This document shows positions 16,673 through 24,136 of a DNA stretch of 64,000 nucleotides, piece by piece. Below the pieces are notes generated by a model, which saw only the letters and a list, made by a program, of their open reading frames with translations, searched no databases and was not told the origin of the DNA. The position numbers and the translations under genes were made by a program. This DNA comes from UBA1924 sp963976625. Its GTDB lineage: Bacteria > Planctomycetota > Phycisphaerae > Phycisphaerales > UBA1924. Positions within the stretch are counted from its first letter, which is position 1. The number at the start of each line of letters is the position of its first letter. Where the stretch lies: contig CAXBLA010000012.1 in NCBI GenBank assembly GCA_963976625.1, forward strand, positions 35,388 to 99,387, in the 5' to 3' direction.

Positions 16673-18271
16673 TTATGAGCAGCCCTTGCCGAAGGCATCG
16701 AGGAAGGCTGAGACATCAAAGAAGTCGAACAAGCCGTCGTTGGTCAGATCAGCCGATGCGTCATCCGCCCCGAATGCGTCTAGGAACGCGGACACATCGA
16801 AGAAATCGAGCAGCCCATCGCCGGTATAGTCCACCCTGCATTCGGGCGGACGCGTCGCGCGATACATGACGCTATCGAGCGTAGCCTGCCCGAAGGTTGT
16901 CGCCCCGGGAACCTCGCCATCGAAGAACGCGATCGCATCGAACATACGCAGGCTCGCATCCATATTGGTGACCTGGTGCGATGCCTCTCCGAGCACGACG
17001 CCCGTGGCTGCGTCTGCGACTGTGGCGCTATACATCCCACGATCGGTGTACATCTCTAGGGTCAGGGTGTACCACTTGTCGACCTCGACGGGGGGCATGA
17101 CAATCGTGATGTCCGCGACCAACCCGCCGGCCCCGCGTGTGATAAACAGGTTCCACACCCGCGTGGTCCACGCATAAATCAGGGCCTGCGGGTTCCCGTT
17201 GATGTCCGGGTTCTCCCCGGCCCCGGAGAACCCGACCCCGATCGGCCAGCCCTGGCCCGGGCCAGCGAACCGATCGATGCGCACATCGACGCTCACGGAT
17301 TGGAAGTCGGCGGGCGAGACCTCGCGGTAGATCCCCGACGCGCTACGCAAGGCCGCCACGGTCTGGACGGCTTGGGTTGGTTCACCACCGGGGCCAACGG
17401 TCTCGATGAGGTTTGCAGTCGGCGCGGGGACGGTGGGATCGCCCACGCGATCGAAGACATCGTTCCACTGCCCAACCGGGACCGGGCCCACGGCGTAGGA
17501 CTCGAAATCGTCTTCGAAGCCCTCGGTGAAGATCGGGGTGTACTCGAGCCGATCAATGGTGGCTTGCCCGTAGGGGCTTGATTTTTCGGTGTCGCCATCA
17601 AAGAACACGATGCTGTTGTACTGATCGCCGACCGGATCCCAGTCGTTGTCGTGGTCGTAGTTATGGATCAAGATGTTGATCAGCTCACCGGTTTGGGCAT
17701 CGCTGACGCGGGCCTCGAATCGCCCGCTCTGTGTATCGGCTTCGAGAGAGATGGTGTACCAGGTATTGAGCGTAAAGCGCGGCCCGAAGAGCAGCTGGTC
17801 GATCGCCGGTCGTCCGCCGCCGGGCGCAACAAAGAGCCTCCAGTAGCCGTCGGTCCACGAATAGAGGATCGCCTGCGGGTTGTTGTTTACATCGCCGCTC
17901 CCGGAGTATTGAACGAACCCGAGCCCCGCGGGCCAGCCCGAGTTGGGGAACGGGAATGCATCGATGCGCACATCCATCGATAGGCGATGGATATCCGCCG
18001 GCTCGATATCCGAGAAGATCCCGTTGGTGCCCGGCTCGCGGAGGGTCTGGAGTGCTCGGGTGGGCTGGCCGGCGGGGTCGGTGGTCTCGATGATCCGCAT
18101 GGTCGGGATTTCGGAAGTTGAAGTGTCTGATCGATCACCGATGTCGCCCCAGGCCGAAGCCGGGAAATCGCCAACGGGATACGAATCGAAATCGTCGTTG
18201 ATAGGTTGGGCGCACAGGGTGGACGCAAAGATCGCCGACCCGAGCACGCCAAGAAAGCGTGGGGTGTTCAT
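16673..18271 (-). CDS. Secreted protein with two lectin-like repeats and a C-terminal dockerin/EF-hand-like tail
   Basis: The protein has 532 residues. ATG 18271 is preceded by GGAGACATC, a good ribosome site. After a signal peptide (about 1-21, ending STLCAQ) come two homologous ~225-residue units: one begins DDFDSYPVGDFPASAWGDIG and the other DDFESYAVGPVPVGQWNDVF. Both continue with the same strand pattern, including NPQAL(I/L)Y.WT and W(K/N)(W/L)YT(I/L)(T/S)LE, consistent with a concanavalin-like beta-sandwich fold. The last 55 residues hold two calcium-loop motifs, D.TGDGLLDFFDVS and DLTNDGLFDFFDVS, and end GKGCS. This tail is shared with the haloperoxidase at 21667. It is probably a cell-surface or secreted binding protein; the ligand is unknown. 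Confidence 0.8.
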   Translation of the reverse strand: MNTPRFLGVLGSAIFASTLCAQPINDDFDSYPVGDFPASAWGDIGDRSDTSTSEIPTMRIIETTDPAGQPTRALQTLREPGTNGIFSDIEPADIHRLSMDVRIDAFPFPNSGWPAGLGFVQYSGSGDVNNNPQAILYSWTDGYWRLFVAPGGGRPAIDQLLFGPRFTLNTWYTISLEADTQSGRFEARVSDAQTGELINILIHNYDHDNDWDPVGDQYNSIVFFDGDTEKSSPYGQATIDRLEYTPIFTEGFEDDFESYAVGPVPVGQWNDVFDRVGDPTVPAPTANLIETVGPGGEPTQAVQTVAALRSASGIYREVSPADFQSVSVDVRIDRFAGPGQGWPIGVGFSGAGENPDINGNPQALIYAWTTRVWNLFITRGAGGLVADITIVMPPVEVDKWYTLTLEMYTDRGMYSATVADAATGVVLGEASHQVTNMDASLRMFDAIAFFDGEVPGATTFGQATLDSVMYRATRPPECRVDYTGDGLLDFFDVSAFLDAFGADDASADLTNDGLFDFFDVSAFLDAFGKGCS

Positions 18272-18339
18272 GATGTCTCCTGGGTAAGTTGTCCGTCAAG
18301 CGTACTAGGTGCTTGCTTGGAACAGCGTATCACATTTAT

Positions 18340-18361
18340 TTGCAATTGCAACACTTTGCAA
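18340..18361. promoter_or_regulatory. TTGCAA palindrome cluster, probable operator
   Basis: TTGCAATTGCAA (18340-18351) is a perfect 12-base palindrome, and a third TTGCAA sits at 18356-18361. The cluster lies in the 116-base gap between divergent genes, 27 bases before the start of the helix-turn-helix regulator at 18388. Such placement is typical of an operator bound by the divergently encoded regulator. Which protein binds is an inference. Confidence 0.55.
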
Positions 18362-18387
18362 ACTAATTAGTCGGCTATTCTTTCTCT

Positions 18388-18948
18388 ATGCCCTTCAAAC
18401 GCCCCGCAGATGACCAAACGATTGATTGCCCCGACCAGATCCGGGCGCTGTGCTCGCCGATGCGCCATGCGATCCACCAGGTGGTGCTCAGCCAGGGCGA
18501 AGCCTCGATCCGCGAGATCGCCGAGCAGCTGGGCAAGAAGCCCGCCTCGCTGTACCGCCATATCGATCGGCTCGTCGAGGTGGGATTGCTGATCGACACG
18601 GGCACCAAGAGCACAACCCGGCGCGATGCCAAGGTCTACTCAAGCCAGCTCGAGTTCATGCGCTACAGCCCGCGCAAGCCCGAGATGCTCGAAGCCTTAG
18701 CGGAGTTCACCCGCGCATCGCTCAAAGACACCGGGAACAAAGTGAGCAAGTCAATCTGCTCTGGCCAAGCCGTGCTGCCGGTGCCGCTGCGGGACACCTT
18801 CATCGGTAGCCCGGCTGGCTGGCTCGATGACGAGGAGCTCGGCGAACTCAACGAGCACATCGACGCGATCATCGAGCTGCTGGCCAACAAGCCCAGGAAA
18901 CCCGACACCAAGCGCGTCGTGATCTCGATGGGTTTGTACCCCGCATAA
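18388..18948 (+). CDS. ArsR-like winged-helix transcriptional regulator
   Basis: The protein has 186 residues. The N-terminal third is a winged helix: PDQIRALCSPMRHAIHQVVL, ASIREIAEQLGKKPASLYRHIDRLVEVGLL. This resembles ArsR/HTH_20-type regulators. The C-terminal part is helical (SRKPEMLEALAEFTRASLKD and ELGELNEHIDAIIELL) and may bind a ligand or mediate dimerisation; no metal-binding cysteine pattern is visible. It is divergent from the secreted protein at 16673-18271, with the TTGCAA palindromes in between, so it may control that gene and itself. Confidence 0.8.
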   Translation: MPFKRPADDQTIDCPDQIRALCSPMRHAIHQVVLSQGEASIREIAEQLGKKPASLYRHIDRLVEVGLLIDTGTKSTTRRDAKVYSSQLEFMRYSPRKPEMLEALAEFTRASLKDTGNKVSKSICSGQAVLPVPLRDTFIGSPAGWLDDEELGELNEHIDAIIELLANKPRKPDTKRVVISMGLYPA

Positions 18949-18953
18949 GACGA

Positions 18954-19772
18954 CTAGAACCGTTTATGGATCGCTCGCTTGCTGGGCCCTTGCACGCCCA
19001 TAATCGCCCGGAGCAACGCCAGCTCGTTGGCGTGGGTGAGCTTCATGTTGGTTGGCTCGCCTTCGACCACCACGACGCGCTCGCCGAGGCGTTCGATGAG
19101 GCCCGCGTCGTCGGTTGAGCTCAGATCGTCCTGTTCGTATGCACGCAGCAGCAACGCGCGTTCAAACACCTGAGGCGTCTGGATCGCCATCGCGCGATCA
19201 CGATCGATGGCACCCTCGACGCTGTGCATGACTGTCTGCGACTGATCGCCCAAGATGGCCGCGATCTGATCGACGGCTCCGGCGTCCTCGATCGGGTCCG
19301 GGTGCACGCGTTTGAGCGTGTCACTCACGGGGATGCCCGGGATGACGGCGGGGTGATTGGCCGAGGCTGCAAAGACCCGATCAATAAAACCATGCGTCGC
19401 GGCCGGGCGGGCGGCGTCGTGGATCGCGATGTGCGTGCACGAATCGTCCACCGCTTCGAGCGCGGCTTTGACCGATTCCCAGCGATGGTCTTGCCCGCCA
19501 CGAACAATGATCACACCCAAGAGCGCCAGCCGATCGGCGTGTTGTGATTTGAAAGCTGCGAGCGCTTGCTCGTCGTATGGGCCGGCCACGATGATCTGGT
19601 GCACATCGTCGCGGGTGTTGAAGAGCTCGACCGTGCGCTGGAGCAGGGCCTTGCCGCCCAGGTCCTCGTCGAGCTTGGAGCGGTGCTCGCCGAGCACGCC
19701 CAGGGCATCAGGATTGCCCGCGTTGTACCTTGTTGATGCGCCCGCGGCCGGGATGATGACGGAGATCCTCAT
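18954..19772 (-). CDS. ispD: 2-C-methyl-D-erythritol 4-phosphate cytidylyltransferase
   Basis: IspD couples CTP to methylerythritol phosphate in the non-mevalonate isoprenoid pathway. The protein has 272 residues from ATG 19772, beginning MRISVIIPAAGASTRYN, the nucleotide-binding start. IAIHDAARPAATHGFIDR carries the family signature, followed by PGIPVSDTLKRV, AIQTPQVFERALLLRAYEQ and DDAGLIERLGERVVVVEGE. It is longer than the usual ~230 residues because of an insertion after the P-loop-like start (GNPDALGVLGEHRSKLDED) and another near SVEGA. It ends 5 bases from the convergent regulator, without a visible terminator. Confidence 0.93.
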   Translation of the reverse strand: MRISVIIPAAGASTRYNAGNPDALGVLGEHRSKLDEDLGGKALLQRTVELFNTRDDVHQIIVAGPYDEQALAAFKSQHADRLALLGVIIVRGGQDHRWESVKAALEAVDDSCTHIAIHDAARPAATHGFIDRVFAASANHPAVIPGIPVSDTLKRVHPDPIEDAGAVDQIAAILGDQSQTVMHSVEGAIDRDRAMAIQTPQVFERALLLRAYEQDDLSSTDDAGLIERLGERVVVVEGEPTNMKLTHANELALLRAIMGVQGPSKRAIHKRF

Positions 19773-19803
19773 ACAGAATCCTAGTCCACGAAACTCACCC
19801 ACG

Positions 19804-19830
19804 AAAAAGACGGAGCCCGAAGGCCCCGTC
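19804..19830 (-). terminator. Intrinsic terminator of the spondin-domain gene
   Basis: On the minus strand GACGG...CCGTC forms a GC-rich hairpin with a UUC loop region (19809-19830), followed by TTTTT (19808-19804). It lies 40 bases downstream of the gene at 19870-20688. Confidence 0.8.
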
Positions 19831-19869
19831 CATCACCCGGAACACAGGGTGGAGAGAGATGAAGTCGGA

Positions 19870-20688
19870 TCACTTTGTTCGTCGGCGACGGGTGACCAGC
19901 AGCCCACCACCGAGCAGGGCCATCGCGCTGCTCGGCGCAGGAACCGCGGTGATGGTGATGCGTGCGATCAGATCGTCGGCCCCGAAGGTCGAGCCGATGG
20001 TGCCGCCGTTGCCGGTGTTCGAGCCGAGGAACGAGTCTAGATAATCCGCGTCGCTGTCATCGGTGAAGAGCCCGCGGATGTTGGTGAACTCGGGGATCGA
20101 CTGCCCGTCGTTGGCCGAGAAGGCCGCATCGTTGGTCGCGGAGTTGAACTCGGTGCCGTTGTCGTTGACATCGCGCCCGTAGATCTCGATGATGGTGGTG
20201 CCGTTGAAGTTGCCCATCGCGTCGAAGAGTTCGTGGGCGGTCGGGCCGCCATTAGCGACGAAGAGGTCGTTGGATGGCACGACCATCGAGGCGTACGAGA
20301 AGTAGCGGTTGGTCGATGCATCCCCGACATCGAGATCGAATGTGGTCGACTCGCCACCCGAGAACACGGGGGCGTCGCCATCGAAGGCGAAGCTGGCGAC
20401 GGTGGCTTGTGTGCCGCCCGCAGCACCCGCGGCGCTGTTGGTGAACGCTTCAGACAGAGGCCCGGTGTTCCCGTTTTCTGCGATCTCGGTAAGACCTGGG
20501 AAGTTGAATGCGGATGCGCCGCCGTCGTAGGAATCGAACCCGCCGTTGTGGGCGCTGATCCAGAACGGGGTGAACGAGAAGCCGTCGCTGGCCAGGGTGT
20601 TCTCGATCGTCACCGAGACGGTATCGCCCAGTGCGCCCGCGCTCATAATCGAGAGCAATGCGGCGGCGGTGAGTGTTGTCTTCTTCAT
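19870..20688 (-). CDS. Secreted spondin-domain protein with PEP-CTERM-like anchor
   Basis: The protein has 272 residues. AGGAG lies 8 bases before ATG 20688 but only 2 before the ATG at 20694, so 20688 is preferred. A signal peptide (MKKTTLTAAALLSIMSAGALG) is followed by VTIENTLASDGFSFTPFWIS and PLSEAF, characteristic of the spondin N-terminal domain found in bacterial exported proteins. The C-terminus has PAPSSAMALLGGGLLVTRRRR: a short hydrophobic helix and an Arg cluster as in PEP-CTERM anchors, with PAPSS instead of Pro-Glu-Pro. Processing by an exosortase-like enzyme is therefore possible but not shown; no exosortase gene is in the window. A terminator follows. Confidence 0.85.
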   Translation of the reverse strand: MKKTTLTAAALLSIMSAGALGDTVSVTIENTLASDGFSFTPFWISAHNGGFDSYDGGASAFNFPGLTEIAENGNTGPLSEAFTNSAAGAAGGTQATVASFAFDGDAPVFSGGESTTFDLDVGDASTNRYFSYASMVVPSNDLFVANGGPTAHELFDAMGNFNGTTIIEIYGRDVNDNGTEFNSATNDAAFSANDGQSIPEFTNIRGLFTDDSDADYLDSFLGSNTGNGGTIGSTFGADDLIARITITAVPAPSSAMALLGGGLLVTRRRRTK

Positions 20689-20817
20689 CTTCATATCTCC
20701 TGTATCCGTCGGGCTCCATGCCCTCTGGACTCTTCGCCAGCTTCTAGACGCGTAGCATGCACACGCACACCGATCGCGCCGCGGTGCGCTGGCACGCATC
20801 GCGTCATCCCCCACTTT

Positions 20818-20873
20818 GTTGAGTCGGATTCGTAGACTTAGATTCGTTGAGTCGGATTCGTTGAGTTGGTTTC
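20818..20873. repeat. Four tandem 14-bp repeats
   Basis: Units at 20818-20831, 20832-20845, 20846-20859 and 20860-20873. Units 1 and 3 are identical (GTTGAGTCGGATTC), unit 4 differs at two positions and unit 2 at four. The array lies immediately downstream of the tetR stop and upstream of the spondin-domain gene. A single similar sequence (AGTCGGATTCGTT) follows the gene ending at 46335. Confidence 0.85.
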
Positions 20874-20876
20874 GTT

Positions 20877-21473
20877 CTACGCGGTCTGGTCGTCTGGATC
20901 AGGTGCGAACGCTTTGAGAATCATGCGGGTCACTTCCTCGGTGTAGTCTACAGCCGGCGCGTTGAGCGCCCCTTCGTTGATGAGCCTTGGTATGTTGAGC
21001 ACGCAGCCCGTGAAGACCGCGAGCGCGAGATCGAGATCCATCGGCCGTGCCTGACCTTCCCGCTGGGCCTTGCTGACAAACGCCTTGAAGTACAGCCCTT
21101 GCTTGGTGTAGATATCTCCGAGTTTGTCGGCCATCTGGTGCGGCATCAAGAGGACATAGGTGAACGCGTCGCGGTTGCCGTCAAAGTATTCGAAGGTGAG
21201 CTTGACCCATGCACGCACCGCGTGCTCGAAGGGCAGCTCGGCCTTGGCGAGCACCTCTTTGTCCCGAGCCATCTCCTCGACGATGGTGGTGTACGCGTCG
21301 CGGATCAGATCATCCTTGTTCACAAAGTGTTTGTAGACCGCCCCCTCGGTGACCCCCGCTTCTTTGGCGATCGTGCGGATGGACGCGGCATGGATGCCGT
21401 CGCGTACACCCAGCCGGATCGCCGCTGCTCGCAGATCGTGACGCGTGTTTCGTTTCTCGGGTCTGATTTCCAT
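20877..21473 (-). CDS. TetR/AcrR-family transcriptional regulator
   Basis: The protein has 198 residues. The N-terminal DNA-binding domain is clear: TRHDLRAAAIRLGVRDGIHAASIRTIAKEAGVTEGAVYKHFVNKDDL is spread over residues 9-55, with the family's GVTEGAVYKHF recognition helix. The helical C-terminal ligand domain has no recognisable ligand signature. The 5' flank (21474-21510) contains two copies of GTTTAC (21478-21483 and 21499-21504) that could be part of an operator. Its targets are not evident; the upstream haloperoxidase gene is separated by its own terminator. Confidence 0.9.
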   Translation of the reverse strand: MEIRPEKRNTRHDLRAAAIRLGVRDGIHAASIRTIAKEAGVTEGAVYKHFVNKDDLIRDAYTTIVEEMARDKEVLAKAELPFEHAVRAWVKLTFEYFDGNRDAFTYVLLMPHQMADKLGDIYTKQGLYFKAFVSKAQREGQARPMDLDLALAVFTGCVLNIPRLINEGALNAPAVDYTEEVTRMILKAFAPDPDDQTA

Positions 21474-21582
21474 AGCTGTTTACCCTTGGTACACAATCGT
21501 TTACTTCCTCGTATGTAATCTACTCAGCCGCTCGGCTTATTCCGGGTCTCTTGTAAATTTTTGATGCACACGAACCAAGTCC

Positions 21583-21614
21583 ATAAAAAAACACCCGCTC
21601 GAAGGCGGGTGCTG
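21583..21614 (-). terminator. Intrinsic terminator of the haloperoxidase-like gene
   Basis: On the minus strand CACCCGCC, a TTCGA loop and GGCGGGTG-type pairing (about 21590-21612) are followed by a run of seven T. It lies about 55 bases beyond the stop of the gene at 21667-23835. Confidence 0.85.
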
Positions 21615-21666
21615 GTCAGGAAACGCTGTTTTCAGGATTCACGCTCGCGCGGTGAATCGCCTGAGA

Positions 21667-23835
21667 TTATGGACAGCCGTTGGTGAAGCTGTCGAGGAAG
21701 GCGAACACATCGTTGCCATCAACGACATTGTCCTTGCTGACATCGGCGAGCTGATCATCGCTCATGTATGCGTCGAGGAACATCGACATATCGAAGAAGT
21801 CGAGCTTGCCGTCGCCGTAGAAATCTGCGGGGCAAGAAACAAGACCACCGAATACGCGGCGGGCCTGGGTGAAGGCCTCAGGGCCGACTTCGTTGCCGAT
21901 ATGACGACCTGGGATGTCATCGGCTGGGGGATGGATCCCGCCCCAGATACGCGAGAGCGAGCACTGGTCCGAAGCATCGCGATACGAAGCCCACTGGAGG
22001 ACGATGTCCTGTGATGGACCGTCTTCGAACACGAGGAACTCGTTCATCGGTGCGTGGAACTCGCCCATACCACCCGGGAAGAACTCCGAGCCGGTGAGCA
22101 GGGTCATGATCTCAGCAGCGCCGCGTGAGTAGGTCGAGTGACCCGAGACATAGCCCGGGAACGGCGGGGTCACGAAGCTCGGACGCTGGTACGGCCACCA
22201 GTGCTCGGCGAGGATCCAGCCCACGCCGGCGACATCGGTCTCTTCGTCATCGATGTAGTCTGGGCCTCTCCATGACTTGATGGCGATTTTGCCTTCGCTG
22301 CCAGCAAGGTGCTCGTGCTTGCCACCGACTGCGGTGGACTCTGCGGTGACCACTTCGATGATATCATCGACGAGGTTGATCCCGCCTGCATGGAATGATG
22401 GCAGTTCTGGATTGGTGCACTGACCGAGATCGCACATGTAGCGGATCGCGGAGATCGGACGGATATAGTCGTAGTAGCCCTTGACCGACCATGACGCAAT
22501 GGCGATGTCGTGCATGCCCCCGCCCATGACGAGGTAGGACTTCACATCCCACTCGAGATCATCGATGATCTCGCCCTGGCCCATGAAGCGCTTCTCGGTC
22601 TGGGCGTGATCGGAGACATAGTTAAGCAGGGTGAACCAGTGACCCGGAGGGGTTTCTGAGTCCGGGCCGTCGGCCCAGAACTCGGCCAAAATTCGCCCGT
22701 AATCGCCGCGAGGGACCATTTGTGGCTCGTATGGCTCGCCGGTGACGGGGTTGAGATCCCAACCCGGCCCCCAATCGCCACCCTCGATGTGCTTGTAGAA
22801 ATCAAGTTCTTGTTCTACGGTCGGCAGTGGTGCATTGCCGATCGCGCCTGGGGAGATATCGATCATGACGCCGTCGGTCGGATCCAGATGCCCCGACCAG
22901 ATGACCACCATCTCGTTGCCCCACTTGTAGCGATCGGTCTCGGTGCCGAAGTATGGCGGTGCACCGGGATCATGCCAGACGGACCAATCGTGCCCGTCGC
23001 GGTTCTTGACTTCGAGATCGTTCTCATTGAGCGAGAACGGGGTCACATCGCCCCACTCTGGGCTCAGCGCGTCGGGGTAGCCGAAGGGGAATGGGTTGCC
23101 CGACTGGTCCACAAAGAACTGGAGGGCCAATGGCTGCCAGCGGTTTGGATCGGTGATGGTTGGGTTGCCCGGGAACTCGGGGAGCAATGGCTCGTTGATT
23201 GGCTCGTAGACCAAGTTCGCGTAGTTGTCCTGCTCGTTGGAGCCGTCGGTAAGACCGAACGCGATGATCGAAGCCGCAATGCGATTGCCCACTGCGGCTG
23301 GGCTATCGCCCTCGACGGTCTCGAAATTGATGTCATACCCCAAATCGCTCATGAGCTGAGCGTATTGCGGGAACATCGGGATCGCGGCTGGCGATTCGCC
23401 GAAGCGGTGGCGCAGCATGCGGTACATCGCATAGCTGATGGCTTCGTTGCGGGCGGCTTCAACATCATCAGCGGTGAGCTTCTCATGATGGAAAATCTGA
23501 TCGGCCTGTGCGTCGTAGGCTGCCCAAGCGTCCCACATCGCGGCGCTGGTGTGGTACAGGTTGCGGGCATGTACGGTTGGTCGAGCGAGATCCTTGCGGA
23601 TCGAATCGAGCAGGATATCGTTCCACTGGCGAGCGACCGAATGCGAGACATCGCCCTGCGGACTCTGTGAGCCCCAGAACCCAGAGTTGCGGACCATGTT
23701 GCCGGTCTTGGCCTGTTCGCCGATATGCGAGTATGGGTCATTGTCTTTGGAAATCGGATCCTCGAACGCCCCGGCGAATGAAACCGCCAATGCGAGGCCG
23801 GAGGCGAGTACGAGCTGTGTGCTGATCTTGTGCAT
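21667..23835 (-). CDS. Secreted vanadium-haloperoxidase/PAP2-like protein with dockerin-like tail
   Basis: The protein has 722 residues with a signal peptide (1-23). The C-terminal half matches vanadium-dependent haloperoxidases of the PAP2 superfamily: PSFVTPPFPGYVSGHSTYSR carries the PSGH-like motif, and LSRIWGGIHPPADDIPGRHIG carries the Arg and His of the third motif. These enzymes oxidise halide with hydrogen peroxide, or as relatives hydrolyse phosphate esters; the sequence alone does not separate the two. The last 55 residues (CPADFYGDGKLDFFDMSMFL to NGCP) form a dockerin/EF-hand-like tail, homologous to that of the protein at 16673. The gene stands alone, with a terminator after it and a 301-base gap before it. 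Confidence 0.88.
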   Translation of the reverse strand: MHKISTQLVLASGLALAVSFAGAFEDPISKDNDPYSHIGEQAKTGNMVRNSGFWGSQSPQGDVSHSVARQWNDILLDSIRKDLARPTVHARNLYHTSAAMWDAWAAYDAQADQIFHHEKLTADDVEAARNEAISYAMYRMLRHRFGESPAAIPMFPQYAQLMSDLGYDINFETVEGDSPAAVGNRIAASIIAFGLTDGSNEQDNYANLVYEPINEPLLPEFPGNPTITDPNRWQPLALQFFVDQSGNPFPFGYPDALSPEWGDVTPFSLNENDLEVKNRDGHDWSVWHDPGAPPYFGTETDRYKWGNEMVVIWSGHLDPTDGVMIDISPGAIGNAPLPTVEQELDFYKHIEGGDWGPGWDLNPVTGEPYEPQMVPRGDYGRILAEFWADGPDSETPPGHWFTLLNYVSDHAQTEKRFMGQGEIIDDLEWDVKSYLVMGGGMHDIAIASWSVKGYYDYIRPISAIRYMCDLGQCTNPELPSFHAGGINLVDDIIEVVTAESTAVGGKHEHLAGSEGKIAIKSWRGPDYIDDEETDVAGVGWILAEHWWPYQRPSFVTPPFPGYVSGHSTYSRGAAEIMTLLTGSEFFPGGMGEFHAPMNEFLVFEDGPSQDIVLQWASYRDASDQCSLSRIWGGIHPPADDIPGRHIGNEVGPEAFTQARRVFGGLVSCPADFYGDGKLDFFDMSMFLDAYMSDDQLADVSKDNVVDGNDVFAFLDSFTNGCP

Positions 23836-24136
23836 GGATCTGTCCTTCTCTCAGTTAACATAAGGGAACACGAGTCATCGAGTTCATCGTGAAATCACCT
23901 CCTAATCTAGACGAAAGTTGGGTTAATTCAATAAAAATCTCCCAAAAACGGACCTCAATTGCGATGAACAAGTCGATTTCCGATTATCCTTCCTGTTCAA
24001 CGGAAGAGGAGTCGGTCAAATCCGCCTGAGCCGTTCAACAGACAATCAGAAAGTGACGATACCCTGCGGTTCTCGCTTGGGTTTAAAGACAAGTTTTGAC
24101 ATCAAAGCATAGTTTCGATGATGCGGAGAGGGTGAT
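23836..24136. other. Divergent intergenic region, no gene seen
   Basis: This 301-base gap separates two divergent genes and must contain both promoters. It is clearly more AT-rich than its surroundings between about 23900 and 24060, as a promoter region would be. I could not pick out a convincing -35/-10 pair, palindrome or RNA structure. The sequence before 24137 (GGAGAGGGTGAT) is a ribosome site for the downstream gene. Confidence 0.5.

Noticed and set aside
20818..20873. Tandem 14-mers considered as a CRISPR or iteron array
   Set aside because: The repeats are directly abutting without spacers, only four in number, and have no cas or replication gene nearby.
22720..23670. 316-codon plus-strand frame opposite the haloperoxidase gene
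   Set aside because: It is a shadow of the minus-strand gene, with no ribosome site and no recognisable motif.
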